A stretch of DNA of 64,000 nt from Rhodococcus sp. KRD162 (GCF_017168335.1 NZ_JABFAU010000005.1:368575-432574), one strand, 5' to 3'. Positions 31,254-40,953 are shown, numbered from the stretch's first letter. Notes: a model not told the origin generated them from the letters alone. Numbers and translations: made by a program.

Positions 31254-34200
31254 ATGGTCACCACGGTGAAGACACTCTGCGCGTACTGCGGTGTGGGATG
31301 CGGCATGGTGCTCGAGATCGGCGGCCGGTCCACGTCCTCCGACGCCACCCCGACCAGGCCCGTAGTCACCAAATCCGTCGGAGACAAGGCTCACCCGGCC
31401 AACTTCGGCCGATTGTGCACCAAGGGGACCACCACTGCGGACATGCTCGCCGGTCCCGGCCGGCTCGAGAAAGCCCAGATTCGGCAGCGCCGCGGCGAGC
31501 GCCCGGAGAGCACGGACACCTCGGTGGCGATCAACGACACCGCCCGGCGGCTGCGAACCATCATCGACGAGCACGGCCCCGATGCGCTCGCTCTGTACGT
31601 GTCCGGACAGATGTCCATCGAGGCGCAGTACCTGTCGAACAAATTGGCCAAAGGGTTCATCGGAACCAACCAGATCGAATCCAATTCTCGGCTCTGCATG
31701 GCCAGCGCAGGAACCGGATACAAACAATCCTTGGGTGCCGACGGCCCGCCCGGGTCGTACCAGGACTTCGACCACGCCGATGTCTTCTTCGTGATCGGCT
31801 CCAACATGGCCGACTGTCACCCCATTCTGTTCCTGCGCATGATGGACCGCGTCAAGGCAGGCGCACAGCTGATCGTCGTCGACCCCCGCCGCACCGCCAC
31901 GGCGAGCAAGGCCCACTTGCACCTGCAAGTCGAGCCGGGATCGGACCTGGCTCTGCTCAACGGTCTACTCGCCCTCCTTGTCGACAACGGCGAGATCGAC
32001 CCCGACTTCATCGCGGAATTCACCGACGGATGGGACGCGATGCCGGACTTCCTCGGCGACTACACCCCGGAGAAGGTCTGCGCCGCAACCGGTATCGCCG
32101 AGCAAGATCTTCGATCCGCGGCTGCGATGATCGGCGGTGCCGAGAACTGGATGAGCTGCTGGACCATGGGGCTCAATCAGTCGACACACGGAACCTGGAA
32201 CACCAACGCGCTGTGCAACCTCCATCTGGCGACCGGTGCCATCTGCAAGACCGGCAGCGGACCGTTCTCCCTCACCGGACAACCGAACGCCATGGGCGGG
32301 CGCGAAATGGGGTACATGGGCCCCGGATTGCCGGGACAGCGTGCGGTCGGAAACGACGACGACCGAGCATTCGTCGAGGATCGATGGGGCATCCCACGCG
32401 GAACGCTGCGCACCGACATCGGCGGCGGGACCATCGAGATGTTCTCCAAGCTGGCCACGGGCGAAATCAAAGCGTGTTGGATCATCTGCACCAATCCGGT
32501 TGCCTCGGTGGCCAACAGAACAACAGTGATCGACGGTCTCGAGGCCGCCGAGTTGGTCATCACTCAGGATGCGTTCGCCGATACCGAAACCAACGGCTAC
32601 GCCGATGTGATGCTGCCCGCCGCGTTGTGGACGGAAGCCGAGGGCGTGATGGTCAATTCCGAGCGCAACCTCACGCTGTTCCAACCGGCGCTCGAGGCAC
32701 CGGGCGGTGCGCTGCCGGACTGGAAGATCATCGCGGACATGGCGTGCGCGCTGGGGTACGCCGACGCCTTCTCCTACGAGAGCGCCGAGGAGGTGTTCGA
32801 GGAAATCAAACAATTCTGGAACCCGAACACCGGCTACGACATTCGCGGAGTCACCTACAAACGGTTGCGCGAGAGTCCCATTCAGTGGCCGTGCCCGCCC
32901 GAGGTCACGACAACCAGACACCCGATCCGCTACCTGAACGACGGGATCAGCCAACGGCAACGGACATCGGCGGACGGTTCGATTCCAGCGCTGTCGTTCC
33001 CCACGCCCAGTGGACGGGCACACTTCTTCGCCAGGCCCGCGATAGCACCTGCCGAGATGCCGGACGACGACTACCCGTTCCTGCTCAACACCGGGCGCCT
33101 GCCACACCAGTGGCACACCATGACCAAGACCGGCAAGGTCGCCGCACTGAACAAACTCGATTCCGGCCCGTTCGTCGAAATGCACCCACTCGACGCCGAA
33201 CGCCTCGGCGTGGTCGAAGGCGACAGTGTCGAGGTAGCGTCCCGTCGAGGCCGGGCGGTACTGCCTTCCGTCGTCACCGATCGAGTGCTCCCGGGTAGCT
33301 GCTTCGCGCCCTTCCACTGGAACGACGAATTCGGTGAGCATCTCGCCATCAATGCCGTCACCAACGACGCCGTCGATCCGGATTCTCGACAACCCGAGTT
33401 CAAGGCGTGCGCAGTCACGCTCACCAGAGTTGCTGCAGCCCTATCACCCTCACCCGAGGACGAGCAACGCTCCCACGATCCGGTCGATGCGCTCGCCGCG
33501 ATCGTCGGTCGCCCGTCCCGTCCCGCAGCACCGCTCAGCACCGTCGAACAGCGTTACATCGCAGGACTTCTCGAAGGCCTGGGCAGTGAGGCGGGTCGTC
33601 GCGCCTGCGGAACACCTACTCTGCCGTCGCGGACTCCCCTGTCCCCCGAGACCCACGCATGGCTCGACGGCGTTCTCGCGGGCCTGTTCTCGCGAGCAGA
33701 GGATTCCGCCGTCCACCCCCGAGCGGACTCGTATCAGCGACCGGCGTTCTTGCTGTGGGCCTCGCAGACCGGAACCGCAGAGGGTTACGTCCAGTCGTGC
33801 CTGTCGAGGCTGCGGGGAGCGGGCCTGACGATCGCCGAGCACTCGATGGACTCGTTCACCGTCGACGGCCTGCCCGCCGAGGCCGATGTGCTGATCGTCA
33901 GCAGCACCACCGGTGACGGTGAAGCGCCCGACAACGGGGCGAGATTCTGGGACAGTCTGATCGCGGAGGTCGAGCCGGCTCTGACCGGAATTCGTTATGC
34001 CGTACTGGCGTTCGGCGACTCGAACTACGCCGACTTCTGCGGCCACGGCCGAAGGATCGACGAACGACTGACCGCCTTGGGTGCCCAGCGCCTGCTCGAC
34101 CGCGTCGACTGCGAACCCGATTACGAGGGCCCGGCAGCGACCTGGCTCGACGCAGTACTCGACACATTGATCGACGACGAGGACACGACGGCAGACGCGT

Positions 34201-35384
34201 CCGCCGAGCGGGCCCGAGTCGTGTCGAGCGCACACACCGTCGACCAGTGGACACAGGACACTGCACCTCGCTACAGCAAGAACTCGCCGCTGCTGACGCA
34301 CCTCGTACGCAATCGAGTACTGACCGAGCGCGGATCGCTCAAGGATGTCCGTCAACTCGGCTTCCATCTGCCCGACGCCACTCTCGACTACGAGGCCGGC
34401 GACGCCCTCGGAGTCTGGCCACGCAACAGCGACAGCTTCGTCGACGAGTGGCTCGGTGCGACCGGTCTGGACGGCACCACGAGCGTCGACCTGGCCGGGC
34501 GCGGCTCGATGGAACTGCACACGGCGCTGAGCCGACATCTGGAAATTGCCCGTGCGACACCCGACCTTCTGCGGTTCGTGCACCGGCGAACCGAGGACGA
34601 CGATCTCGAGTCGATGCTGCATCCCGACAACAAGCACGCGCTGTTCGATTGGATGTGGGGTCGTCAGTCGATCGATGTTCTGCTCGCACATCCGGTACGG
34701 GCCTCCGTCGAGGAGTGGTTGGGCGTACTCAAACCGCTGCAGCCGCGTCTGTATTCGATCTCGTCGAGCCCGAAGGAGAACCCCAACGAAGTGCAGGTGA
34801 CGGTGTCCGCGGTGCGGTACAACGTGCACGGAGTTGCCCGGCGGGGCGTCTGCTCGACCTATCTGGCCGACCACGCGAGCAACGACGTGGGAATCTTTCT
34901 GCAGAGGTCCTCGCACTTCAAGCCGCCGGAGGACCCCGCCACCCCGATGATCATGGTCGGCCCTGGGACTGGCGTCGCCCCGTTCCGCGCCTTCCTGCAC
35001 GAGCGTCGAGCACTCGGACACACCGGCCCCAATTGGCTGTTCTTCGGTGAGCAGCATGCGGACACCGATTTCTACTACCGTGACGAACTGACCGCGATGC
35101 TGAGCGACGGTTCGTTGAACCGCCTGGACGTGGCCTTCTCACGCGACCAGGCAGAGAAGGTGTACGTCCAGGATCGGATGCGCGAACGCGGCGAGGATCT
35201 GTGGAGCTGGATTCGCCGCGGCGCTCACTTCTACGTCTGCGGTGATGCCTCCCGCATGGCCAAGGATGTCGATGCTGCGCTGAAGGGCGTGGTTGCTCAG
35301 CACGGCAAGCTCGCACCGGCCAGCGCCGAGTCCTACGTCAAGGCGCTGGCTGCTGAAAAACGCTACGTACGCGACGTCTACTGA
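31254..35384 (+). CDS. Single-chain assimilatory nitrate reductase fused to CysJ-like diflavin reductase
   Basis: A 1,376-residue fusion. Residues 1 to about 720 are a molybdopterin oxidoreductase: 4Fe-4S ligands Cys9, Cys12, Cys16 and Cys55 and the Mo-ligand Cys148 in [16 protein letters not shown], as in NarB/NasA nitrate reductases. A linker (about 720-830) leads to a flavodoxin domain ([15 protein letters not shown], about 835-980), a CysJ-type FAD domain (RLYSISSSP, about 1,170) and an NAD(P) domain ([18 protein letters not shown], about 1,240; ending YVRDVY). NAD(P)H electrons can thus pass through FAD and FMN to the Mo centre in one polypeptide, reducing nitrate to nitrite. No nitrite reductase or nitrate transporter is adjacent. 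The ATG before [12 protein letters not shown] is preferred; ATG 31218 and GTG 31182 are possible. Confidence 0.92.
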   Translation: MVTTVKTLCAYCGVGCGMVLEIGGRSTSSDATPTRPVVTKSVGDKAHPANFGRLCTKGTTTADMLAGPGRLEKAQIRQRRGERPESTDTSVAINDTARRLRTIIDEHGPDALALYVSGQMSIEAQYLSNKLAKGFIGTNQIESNSRLCMASAGTGYKQSLGADGPPGSYQDFDHADVFFVIGSNMADCHPILFLRMMDRVKAGAQLIVVDPRRTATASKAHLHLQVEPGSDLALLNGLLALLVDNGEIDPDFIAEFTDGWDAMPDFLGDYTPEKVCAATGIAEQDLRSAAAMIGGAENWMSCWTMGLNQSTHGTWNTNALCNLHLATGAICKTGSGPFSLTGQPNAMGGREMGYMGPGLPGQRAVGNDDDRAFVEDRWGIPRGTLRTDIGGGTIEMFSKLATGEIKACWIICTNPVASVANRTTVIDGLEAAELVITQDAFADTETNGYADVMLPAALWTEAEGVMVNSERNLTLFQPALEAPGGALPDWKIIADMACALGYADAFSYESAEEVFEEIKQFWNPNTGYDIRGVTYKRLRESPIQWPCPPEVTTTRHPIRYLNDGISQRQRTSADGSIPALSFPTPSGRAHFFARPAIAPAEMPDDDYPFLLNTGRLPHQWHTMTKTGKVAALNKLDSGPFVEMHPLDAERLGVVEGDSVEVASRRGRAVLPSVVTDRVLPGSCFAPFHWNDEFGEHLAINAVTNDAVDPDSRQPEFKACAVTLTRVAAALSPSPEDEQRSHDPVDALAAIVGRPSRPAAPLSTVEQRYIAGLLEGLGSEAGRRACGTPTLPSRTPLSPETHAWLDGVLAGLFSRAEDSAVHPRADSYQRPAFLLWASQTGTAEGYVQSCLSRLRGAGLTIAEHSMDSFTVDGLPAEADVLIVSSTTGDGEAPDNGARFWDSLIAEVEPALTGIRYAVLAFGDSNYADFCGHGRRIDERLTALGAQRLLDRVDCEPDYEGPAATWLDAVLDTLIDDEDTTADASAERARVVSSAHTVDQWTQDTAPRYSKNSPLLTHLVRNRVLTERGSLKDVRQLGFHLPDATLDYEAGDALGVWPRNSDSFVDEWLGATGLDGTTSVDLAGRGSMELHTALSRHLEIARATPDLLRFVHRRTEDDDLESMLHPDNKHALFDWMWGRQSIDVLLAHPVRASVEEWLGVLKPLQPRLYSISSSPKENPNEVQVTVSAVRYNVHGVARRGVCSTYLADHASNDVGIFLQRSSHFKPPEDPATPMIMVGPGTGVAPFRAFLHERRALGHTGPNWLFFGEQHADTDFYYRDELTAMLSDGSLNRLDVAFSRDQAEKVYVQDRMRERGEDLWSWIRRGAHFYVCGDASRMAKDVDAALKGVVAQHGKLAPASAESYVKALAAEKRYVRDVY

Positions 35385-36301
35385 GACTTCAGCGGAACGG
35401 TGCGGGTCAGAAACTCGATCTGATCTGCCACTACGCGCTCGAATGCCTCCCCGAGATAGATCTCGAAGTGGCCTGCGGCGTAGGTCTTGACCTCCCCGAG
35501 CGGTGCCGTCCTCGCGTAGCGCAGGGTGGCCTTCGCGGGCGCGACCGAGTCCGTCTCGCAGACGACGAAGAGTATGGGGCAGCGAACATCCTGTGCTCGA
35601 CGCCCGGGCCGGTGTCGCACGATCTGCAGCGCAACTCTCGCCGCCACCCGATTGTGGAATGACTCGTCGGTGTCCGGTGCGAGAGCCAGGTAACCGTCGT
35701 AACTATCGGGCGAGGTCATCAGGGCAGTCGTTCCGGGTCGCCCAGCCGTGGCCACCATCACCGGTGGCCTGCCGATCGCCGATCCCGCCAGATCGCCCAA
35801 GGCTCGGCCGGACAGCTTCATCGACGTCCAGGTGTTCGAGGCCAGTCCCGAGGCTATTCCGTCGGTGAACGGGCACTGGGCCACCACTGCTTCCACCTGC
35901 TGGTCTCGGGCGGCAGCCACGATGACGTGCCCGCCACCGAACGAGGAACCCCAGAGCACGATTCGAGAGTGGTCCACATCGGTTCGCGAACGGGCATGAG
36001 CGATCGCCGACGCCCAGTCCTGCAGTTGCGATTCGATGTCGAGCAACTGCCGCGGTTCGCCGCCGCTGGCTCCGAAGTAGCGGTAATCGAAGACCAGGCA
36101 GGCATAACCTGCGGCTCGGAAGCGCTCTGCGTAGGCGTCGAGCCGCATTTCCCGTGTGCCGCCGAGACCATGAGCCATGACGATGATCGGTGCAGGGTCG
36201 GTGCCGCTCGGAAGATAGAGCCACGCCGCGCAGACATCCCCGTGTGAGTCGAATGTGACGTCGAGGCGATCAGGGCTCGCACCCCCCGGTTGCGATTTCA
36301 T
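35378..36301 (-). CDS. Alpha/beta-hydrolase (dienelactone-hydrolase/peptidase-like)
   Basis: A 307-residue alpha/beta-hydrolase. [20 protein letters not shown] gives the oxyanion region, [12 protein letters not shown] the Ser nucleophile (about residue 119), [12 protein letters not shown] the acid and [12 protein letters not shown] the His, so the triad is complete. Similar actinobacterial proteins are annotated as acetylxylan-esterase-like or X-Pro dipeptidyl-type hydrolases; the substrate is unknown. It overlaps the end of the nitrate reductase gene by 7 nt on the opposite strand. Confidence 0.85.
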   Translation of the reverse strand: MKSQPGGASPDRLDVTFDSHGDVCAAWLYLPSGTDPAPIIVMAHGLGGTREMRLDAYAERFRAAGYACLVFDYRYFGASGGEPRQLLDIESQLQDWASAIAHARSRTDVDHSRIVLWGSSFGGGHVIVAAARDQQVEAVVAQCPFTDGIASGLASNTWTSMKLSGRALGDLAGSAIGRPPVMVATAGRPGTTALMTSPDSYDGYLALAPDTDESFHNRVAARVALQIVRHRPGRRAQDVRCPILFVVCETDSVAPAKATLRYARTAPLGEVKTYAAGHFEIYLGEAFERVVADQIEFLTRTVPLKSQ

Positions 36302-36468
36302 GGGCAGACAATAGCCCATTGCCGGTGGAGAAAGAGCGATCGATCATCGAGCTCGGTACGTCAGCGTCTGACCAGCGATATACCGCCGGTCCAAAGTAGT
36401 GCAATGTCGAACGACAGCGTGGACGCTGTGTTTCAATCGAGTCCAGAGTGGAAAGATTGGGGCCCGAC

Positions 36469-37053
36469 ATGACTCGCACTTTGACGAGATCGAACGAGCA
36501 TTACCAGTGGGGTACGGGCGTGATGGCGTCCCTCGCTGTCACAACCCTCGTCAGACGCATCGTCTCCGTCGCCGCTCTGTCCATGGCAGTCGTGGTCACC
36601 CTGGAAATCGTGTTCGGCTACGGTGCCACCACGACGATCCCGTCAGTGGTGCAATGGACCTGCATGATCGCTGCGTACATCATGGGTGCGTTCTGGTGGT
36701 TCGGTCCGTGGCCGACACTGCACCAGGCCTTTGCCTTCGTCGTCATCGCAGACGTGGCCATCTTCGGTGCCACCATTACCGCCGACTTCGAACCCGAAGT
36801 CACTCTCGGCAAATGCACCTTCCTCATCCCGATGGGGATGCTCGCCGGCTTCTTCTTCGACAAATGGCGGCTGGCCGTACACATTCTGCTGTGTCTTCTC
36901 GGGACCTCCATCGTGGCGGTCTACATCGTCTTGGAGCGGGGGGTGGACACTTTCGTCGCGGTGGTGCTGTGGGCCCCGATCGTGGTGACGCTCACCGGTT
37001 TCGTTCTGATGTTGCAGCTCACCACGCAATCTATCCGTTCCGAATTCGAGTAA
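36469..37053 (+). CDS. Integral membrane protein resembling the sensor part of rhodococcal GGDEF proteins, GGDEF absent
   Basis: A 194-residue protein with about six hydrophobic helices (VVTLEIVFGYGA, CMIAAYIMGAFWWFG, AFVVIADVAIFGATI, LLCLLGTSIVAVYIVL, VVLWAPIVVTLTGFVLM). The layout HYQWGTGV ... QWTCMIAAY ... WWFGPWPT recalls the N-terminal membrane module that precedes GGDEF domains in Rhodococcus diguanylate cyclases (recollection, not a search). The frame stops after LQLTTQSIRSEFE, where a cyclase would continue, and no GGDEF-coding remnant is seen in the 80 nt before the next gene. It may be a decayed or stand-alone sensor. Confidence 0.6.
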   Translation: MTRTLTRSNEHYQWGTGVMASLAVTTLVRRIVSVAALSMAVVVTLEIVFGYGATTTIPSVVQWTCMIAAYIMGAFWWFGPWPTLHQAFAFVVIADVAIFGATITADFEPEVTLGKCTFLIPMGMLAGFFFDKWRLAVHILLCLLGTSIVAVYIVLERGVDTFVAVVLWAPIVVTLTGFVLMLQLTTQSIRSEFE

Positions 37054-37135
37054 CGGCGACGGTCCGGTGACAGCGTGAGCACTTCCTGATCGGATTCCGT
37101 ACTCGGCCCTGGCCGACCGGTGGACGGCGAATGGG

Positions 37136-38653
37136 TCAGTCGTGTGTGGTCCGCGATCCGTCTGCACCCGTACTGAGCGTCGAATTCGCCGCCTCGACAG
37201 CTGCCGCCATCGGGCCATGACGGACGATGATATCGACCAATTCGGCGGTACGCGTGATGAATTCGGGAAAGCGAGCCAGCTCGACAGGCAGGATGTCGCC
37301 GTTTTTGACTACCGAGCGAACGAAGTGCTCACCGGACGCGGCCGAGGCGGCGAGCCCGGCCAATCGTTGACGTGCCGGGTCGGTCATCGACCCTGCGTGC
37401 GGGCCCGGATCGAACCCCTCGGGCGGGCACACGCAACACAGATACGCGGCCAGCGTCAAGGACAGACAGTGCGGAACGACGCCTCTCTTCAGGTGATACA
37501 GGGCGGGTATCGGAATTCTCTGGGACAGCTTCGCGGATCCGTCGGAACCGACCTGTGCGGTTTTGTGTCCGAGCGCGGAGTTGGACCAGCGCACGAACAA
37601 CTGGGCGATGTAGTCCTCGATGTCCACCCCGTCGGGAACTGGCACGGTCGGCAGATAGTCGTCGACCAGCACCGCCCGGGCCGCCGCCTCCACGAACGGT
37701 CGACCGATCGATTCCGGTATCGTCTGCCGTCCATCGAGAGCGCCCAGATACGCGATGAGAGAGTGTGTTCCGTTCAGTAGCCTCACCTTCATCGATTCGT
37801 ACGGTTCGACGTCCGCAGCGAACACCGCACCGCCGGCTTCCCAGCGGGGGCGACCTGCACAGAAGCTGTCTTCCATCACCCACATGCTGAACGGTTCCGC
37901 CGGTACGGCGATGCCGTCCGCCGCGCCCAGTCGAGCGGTCGACTGGGCGTCGTACAAGTCGCTACTGGACGGAACGATGCGATCGACCATGGAGTTGGGG
38001 AACGTCACCGAATCAGCCGACCAATCGATCACGTCGTCCGCGCCCGTGTGCTCGAGGAACTGACGTACGAGCGCAGCCGTGCGACGCCCGTTGCCCAGCA
38101 GGTTGTCGCAGCTGGCCACCGTAATGGGCGCTCGATGGGTTCGCGCCCGAATCGTCAGAGCTCCGGCCAGTTGGCCCACGGTGGTGGTCGGTGCCTCGCT
38201 CTGGTGCAAATCCTTCTGCACCGCACCGGATTCCAGGTCCAGATCGCCGGTCTTCGGCGAGAAGGTGTATCCGTGCTCGGTCACTGTGACCGTCACGATT
38301 CTGACGTTCGGGTCCGCGATGGCCGCCGTTACCGCGGCCGGATCCTGCGCCGCTACCAGTACTCCGGTGTGCGCTCCCGGCACGCTCACCCGCGAGCCCG
38401 ATGGTGAGATCTCCACGACGCCGTAGAGCCGATCCTGTGCAAGCATGGCATCGGCCACAGCGCGAGATCGGTTCGCCACGCCCAGGATTCCCCACGAACC
38501 ACCGTCCTGGGCCAGAGCCGCGGCGGTGTATACGGCCTGGTGCGCACGATGGAAGTTCCCCAGACCCAGGTGCACGATTCCGGTTCCTTCCGGACGGGCG
38601 GGAAGTAGTTCCGAACCGGCGAGGGCCGACCGGGACAGTCTCGGTTTGCTCAT
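37136..38653 (-). CDS. Mannitol dehydrogenase family protein (polyol/uronate oxidoreductase)
   Basis: A 505-residue member of the long-chain mannitol 2-dehydrogenase/fructuronate reductase family. IVHLGLGNFHRAHQAVYTAA is the N-terminal NAD motif, SCDNLLGNGRRTAALVRQFL and FPNSMVDRIVP are family signatures, and MKVRLLNGTHSLIAYLGALDG holds the catalytic Lys-Asn-His region (K-x3-LN-x2-H). It oxidises a sugar alcohol such as mannitol or D-arabitol to the ketose with NAD. No sugar transporter or kinase is adjacent, so substrate is unresolved. A candidate operator lies about 100 nt upstream. Confidence 0.9.
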   Translation of the reverse strand: MSKPRLSRSALAGSELLPARPEGTGIVHLGLGNFHRAHQAVYTAAALAQDGGSWGILGVANRSRAVADAMLAQDRLYGVVEISPSGSRVSVPGAHTGVLVAAQDPAAVTAAIADPNVRIVTVTVTEHGYTFSPKTGDLDLESGAVQKDLHQSEAPTTTVGQLAGALTIRARTHRAPITVASCDNLLGNGRRTAALVRQFLEHTGADDVIDWSADSVTFPNSMVDRIVPSSSDLYDAQSTARLGAADGIAVPAEPFSMWVMEDSFCAGRPRWEAGGAVFAADVEPYESMKVRLLNGTHSLIAYLGALDGRQTIPESIGRPFVEAAARAVLVDDYLPTVPVPDGVDIEDYIAQLFVRWSNSALGHKTAQVGSDGSAKLSQRIPIPALYHLKRGVVPHCLSLTLAAYLCCVCPPEGFDPGPHAGSMTDPARQRLAGLAASAASGEHFVRSVVKNGDILPVELARFPEFITRTAELVDIIVRHGPMAAAVEAANSTLSTGADGSRTTHD

Positions 38654-38755
38654 CTGGTCACCGATCCGTCATCGAGCCGTCGAGGTGCCGCGCGACCGGT
38701 GGATATGTGGGGTCCAACGCATGGTTCACCTCCGATAGTGGTTGCGGTGCCGAGC

Positions 38756-38785
38756 ACAACACTGGCAGGTGTCAGGCAGTGTTGT
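38756..38785. promoter_or_regulatory. 9-bp inverted repeat upstream of the mannitol dehydrogenase gene
   Basis: ACAACACTG and CAGTGTTGT are perfect 9-nt arms with a 12-nt spacer. It sits in the 400-nt gap 38654-39053 between two divergent genes, about 100 nt from the dehydrogenase start. A sugar-responsive repressor site is plausible. The rest of the gap shows no gene or RNA that I can support. Confidence 0.45.
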
Positions 38786-39053
38786 CAGCGCCTTTGCACA
38801 AACGTCCCGCAGAGCTTTCCCTGTTTCGACGGCCTGCTTGCCTTGTTATCGACGGCCTGAGCCCCGCTCAGCCGCATCACAGCTGGCGTTACCCTTCCGT
38901 TACTCATTAGCGATCGCTCCGTGATCATGAGGCTTCGATTCGGTGATGTTGCACTGCCAGGATCGAAATACGACATGCAGCGGAACCTGTAGCCCTCGGG
39001 TTCCACCCAGCGCATGTCGGTTTTTCGGCCATCCGGACTGAGAGGTTCGCATT

Positions 39054-39440
39054 GTGACTGTCACCGAACACCCTTATTCGTCTTTCGCGCCCGCACGTGC
39101 TGACAACGCCCACTACTCGATCGAGACCGAGTCCTACTCCCCTCGCCTGACCGTCGTGCGCGCAACCGGAGATCTGGACTTGAGCGCCCGTGCCGATCTG
39201 GCGCGTGTCCTCGAAGAGGCCGAAAGCGCTGACACGGTTGTGTTGCTCGACTTGTCGGCGGTGACGTTCATGTACTCGGGCGCAGCCAGCGTTGTCATCG
39301 ACACCGCCGCTCGCGGTGCCGGGCGACTCGAGATCCTCGCGCCGACGCGACCGGCACGCATGGTCTTCGAAGCGTTGGGCGCGGCGCACATCCTGACTGA
39401 TCCGAGCGAAACCGCCGGTATGCGTGCTGCTCTGCGGTAG
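39054..39440 (+). CDS. STAS domain protein (anti-sigma factor antagonist type)
   Basis: A 128-residue single STAS domain (LTVVRATGDLDLSARADLARVL, VVLLDLSAVTFMYSGAASVV). Such proteins bind anti-sigma kinases; the phosphorylatable Ser lies in the DLS...Y-S-G region, where the usual D-S-S-G is replaced by Y-S-G-A-A-S, so phosphoacceptor identity is uncertain. It is a candidate part of a SigB/SigF stress pathway. No sigma or anti-sigma gene is adjacent. The GTG start has GAGAGG about 9 nt upstream. Confidence 0.82.
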   Translation: MTVTEHPYSSFAPARADNAHYSIETESYSPRLTVVRATGDLDLSARADLARVLEEAESADTVVLLDLSAVTFMYSGAASVVIDTAARGAGRLEILAPTRPARMVFEALGAAHILTDPSETAGMRAALR

Positions 39441-39460
39441 GAGTGCCGCATAGTCAGTCG

Positions 39461-39949
39461 ATGGCACCGACACCCACCGGAACCCTGCGGAAGTTGGACA
39501 CCGGCTTCGCCCTCGAACTGATCAGAACCATCGACGGACCACGCGAGGACGTCTGGGCGAGCTTGACGCAATCGTCTCGAACGGCGCTGTGGTTCGGTCC
39601 GTGGGAGCGGATCTCGGACAGCGTCATTCGCGTCACGATGACCTTCGAGGAAGGCGAACCGGCCTCGACCATGTCCGTCGACGCGTGCGAACCGCCGCAC
39701 CACCTCGCCGTACGGACCACCGACGAGGGCATCTGGCCGCTCGACGTCCGCCTGTCCGAGAGGGGCGATGTGACGGACCTCGTGCTCGTCCACCGCTGCG
39801 CAACCACCGAGGGTCTGGGCGAAATCGGACCAGGGTGGGAGTACTACCTGGACATGCTCATCGCATCGAGGACCAACGCGCCTCTGCCGAGCTTCGGCGA
39901 CTACTACCCGGCACAGCAGGAGTACTACTCATCGCTTCACCCGCAGTGA
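39461..39949 (+). CDS. SRPBCC (START/AHSA1-like) domain protein
   Basis: A 162-residue protein with the AHSA1-type pattern: FALELIRTIDGPREDVWASLTQ, WFGPWERISD, VTMTFEEGEPAS and DLVLVHRC, ending GWEYYLDMLIA. This fold binds hydrophobic ligands, and AHSA1-like proteins are common in actinobacteria with unknown ligands. It follows the STAS gene closely and could be cotranscribed. The start is uncertain: ATG 39461 is listed, GTG 39443 would add six residues; neither has a clear ribosome site. Confidence 0.8.
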   Translation: MAPTPTGTLRKLDTGFALELIRTIDGPREDVWASLTQSSRTALWFGPWERISDSVIRVTMTFEEGEPASTMSVDACEPPHHLAVRTTDEGIWPLDVRLSERGDVTDLVLVHRCATTEGLGEIGPGWEYYLDMLIASRTNAPLPSFGDYYPAQQEYYSSLHPQ

Positions 39950-39950
39950 G

Positions 39951-40232
39951 TCAGTGCTTGCGGAGCGCGGCGATGAGGTCCTCTTTGTTCAGCTTCGAGT
40001 AGCCCTCCAGGCCCAGTTCCTTTGCCCTGTCGGTCAATTCGTCGACGGTCCAATCCTCGTAGGATCCCGACTCACCACCCTTCTTGCCTACCTGTTCCCT
40101 GCCCTGGTTCGCCGCAGCATTGGAGATTCGCGCGGACTTCTCCTTCGAGTTGCCTTCCTCGCGAAGCTTCTCGTACAAGCCCTGGTCCTTCAACTGCGGC
40201 TGATCGCCGGTGTTGTCGCTCTGTGCAGGCAT
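39951..40232 (-). CDS. Small Rho_N-domain (DUF7218-like) protein
   Basis: A 93-residue protein. The first half (GLYEKLREEGNSKEKSARIS, AANQGREQVGKKGGESGSYE) is a charged stretch typical of small actinobacterial stress-associated proteins. The C-terminus WTVDELTDRAKELGLEGYSK plus LNKEDLIAALRKH is a Rho N-terminal/SAP-like helical domain that often binds nucleic acid. The start has GAGGGAG about 8 nt upstream. A SigB/SigF-like promoter precedes it, which fits a general stress role. It converges with the SRPBCC gene, leaving 1 nt between. Confidence 0.82.
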   Translation of the reverse strand: MPAQSDNTGDQPQLKDQGLYEKLREEGNSKEKSARISNAAANQGREQVGKKGGESGSYEDWTVDELTDRAKELGLEGYSKLNKEDLIAALRKH

Positions 40233-40275
40233 CGAGACTCCCTCTCGCTGGTGCTTCTCGGATCTGCAGAAGCGC

Positions 40276-40300
40276 TACCCGGTCTGCACAACGGTGAAAC
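40276..40300 (-). promoter_or_regulatory. SigB/SigF-type promoter of the small Rho_N protein gene
   Basis: On the minus strand GTTT (40297-40300) and GGGTA (40276-40280) are separated by 16 nt, matching the GTTT-N15-17-GGGTA consensus of mycobacterial SigF/SigB-family promoters. It lies 44 nt upstream of the ATG. Confidence 0.6.
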
Positions 40301-40354
40301 GTGTGCCCCGAGGCGACCGCGTGTACATCGCGCGTCAACGGGTACTTGTTCGGG

Positions 40355-40573
40355 ATGCAATCCGATCGACCCCACTCCCCGGACCAGGACACCACCGCCG
40401 AGACCGCCGAGACCGCCGAGACCGCCGAGACCGACAGCGCGCCACTGTCGGTGGGCGTGGTCAGCGATGACGGCTTCGCGTCGACCATCGCGTCGTCCAT
40501 CATCGAGAAGCTGCCCGATCACGCGATGATCGACGGGCAACGGCGGGAACTGCGGGTCTCGGGAGCGTCGGTC
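40355..40573 (+). pseudogene. 5' fragment of an unidentified gene, cut at a 16S rRNA junction
   Basis: An open frame starts MQSDRPHSPDQD and runs about 73 codons (TAETAETAETAE, then [20 protein letters not shown] and [13 protein letters not shown]) with coding-like composition. At about 40573 it enters antisense 16S rRNA sequence, so the remaining downstream codons are not protein-coding. The intact gene may belong to an actinobacterial family with an N-terminal VxVVxDxGF segment, but I cannot name it. Start by position only; no clear ribosome site. Confidence 0.5.
40394..40429 (+). repeat. Four tandem copies of ACCGCCGAG
   Basis: A perfect 9-bp unit repeated four times (followed by ACCGAC), in frame inside the truncated gene, encoding (Thr-Ala-Glu)x4. 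It is a slippage-prone coding microsatellite. Confidence 0.9.
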
Positions 40574-40575
40574 CC

Positions 40576-40694
40576 CCCACGTGTTACTCACCCGTTCGCC
40601 GCTCGTGTACCCCGAAAGGCCTTACCGCTCGACTTGCATGTGTTAAGCACGCCGCCAGCGTTCGTCCTGAGCCAGGATCAAACTCTCCGTAAAA
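40576..40694 (-). rRNA. rrs: 16S ribosomal RNA, 5' end only (about 119 of 1,520 nt)
   Basis: The minus strand reads AGAGTTTGATCCTGGCTCAG (the 27F primer site, 40667-40686), then GACGAACGCTGGCGGCGTGC, TTAACACATGCAAGTCGAGC and GGCGAACGGGTGAGTAACAC. It stops matching 16S right after ACGTGGG at about 40576, where actinobacterial 16S would continue TGATCTGCC but the window reads GGGAC. No other part of 16S, 23S or 5S was recognised anywhere in the window. The 5' boundary is estimated from the mycobacterial gene and is good to a few nt. Confidence 0.93.
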
Positions 40695-40860
40695 GACTCT
40701 CGAAACAACGATCCGAAAACCGTGAATCAGTCATAAACATGAAAGAGTCAAATCACTAGCAAAAAAACTCAACTAGCATTTCAAAACAACACCCGACAAC
40801 AACCACCACAAGCGGATAGCTGATACATCGAATGCATACCACCAAACAAAAATTCGGCAC

Positions 40861-40898
40861 TGACATTCATCGACACACTGTTGAGTTCTCAAAGAACA
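40861..40898 (-). promoter_or_regulatory. rRNA leader antitermination region (boxA)
   Basis: On the minus strand TGTTCTTTGAGAACTC (40883-40898) continues as AACAGTGTGTCGATG, the conserved boxA-containing motif of actinobacterial rrn leaders that loads the Nus antitermination complex. It lies about 190 nt before the 16S 5' end. The leader around it (40695-40950) has no gene. Confidence 0.85.
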
Positions 40899-40953
40899 CG
40901 CACACACCCAAACCCCACGAACACAATCCGCAGGCCTCGAGGGCAACTGTTCC

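Noticed and set aside
40574..40759. Continuation of the truncated plus-strand gene to a stop at 40759
   Set aside because: The codons after about 40573 are the complement of 16S rRNA and its leader, not protein sequence.
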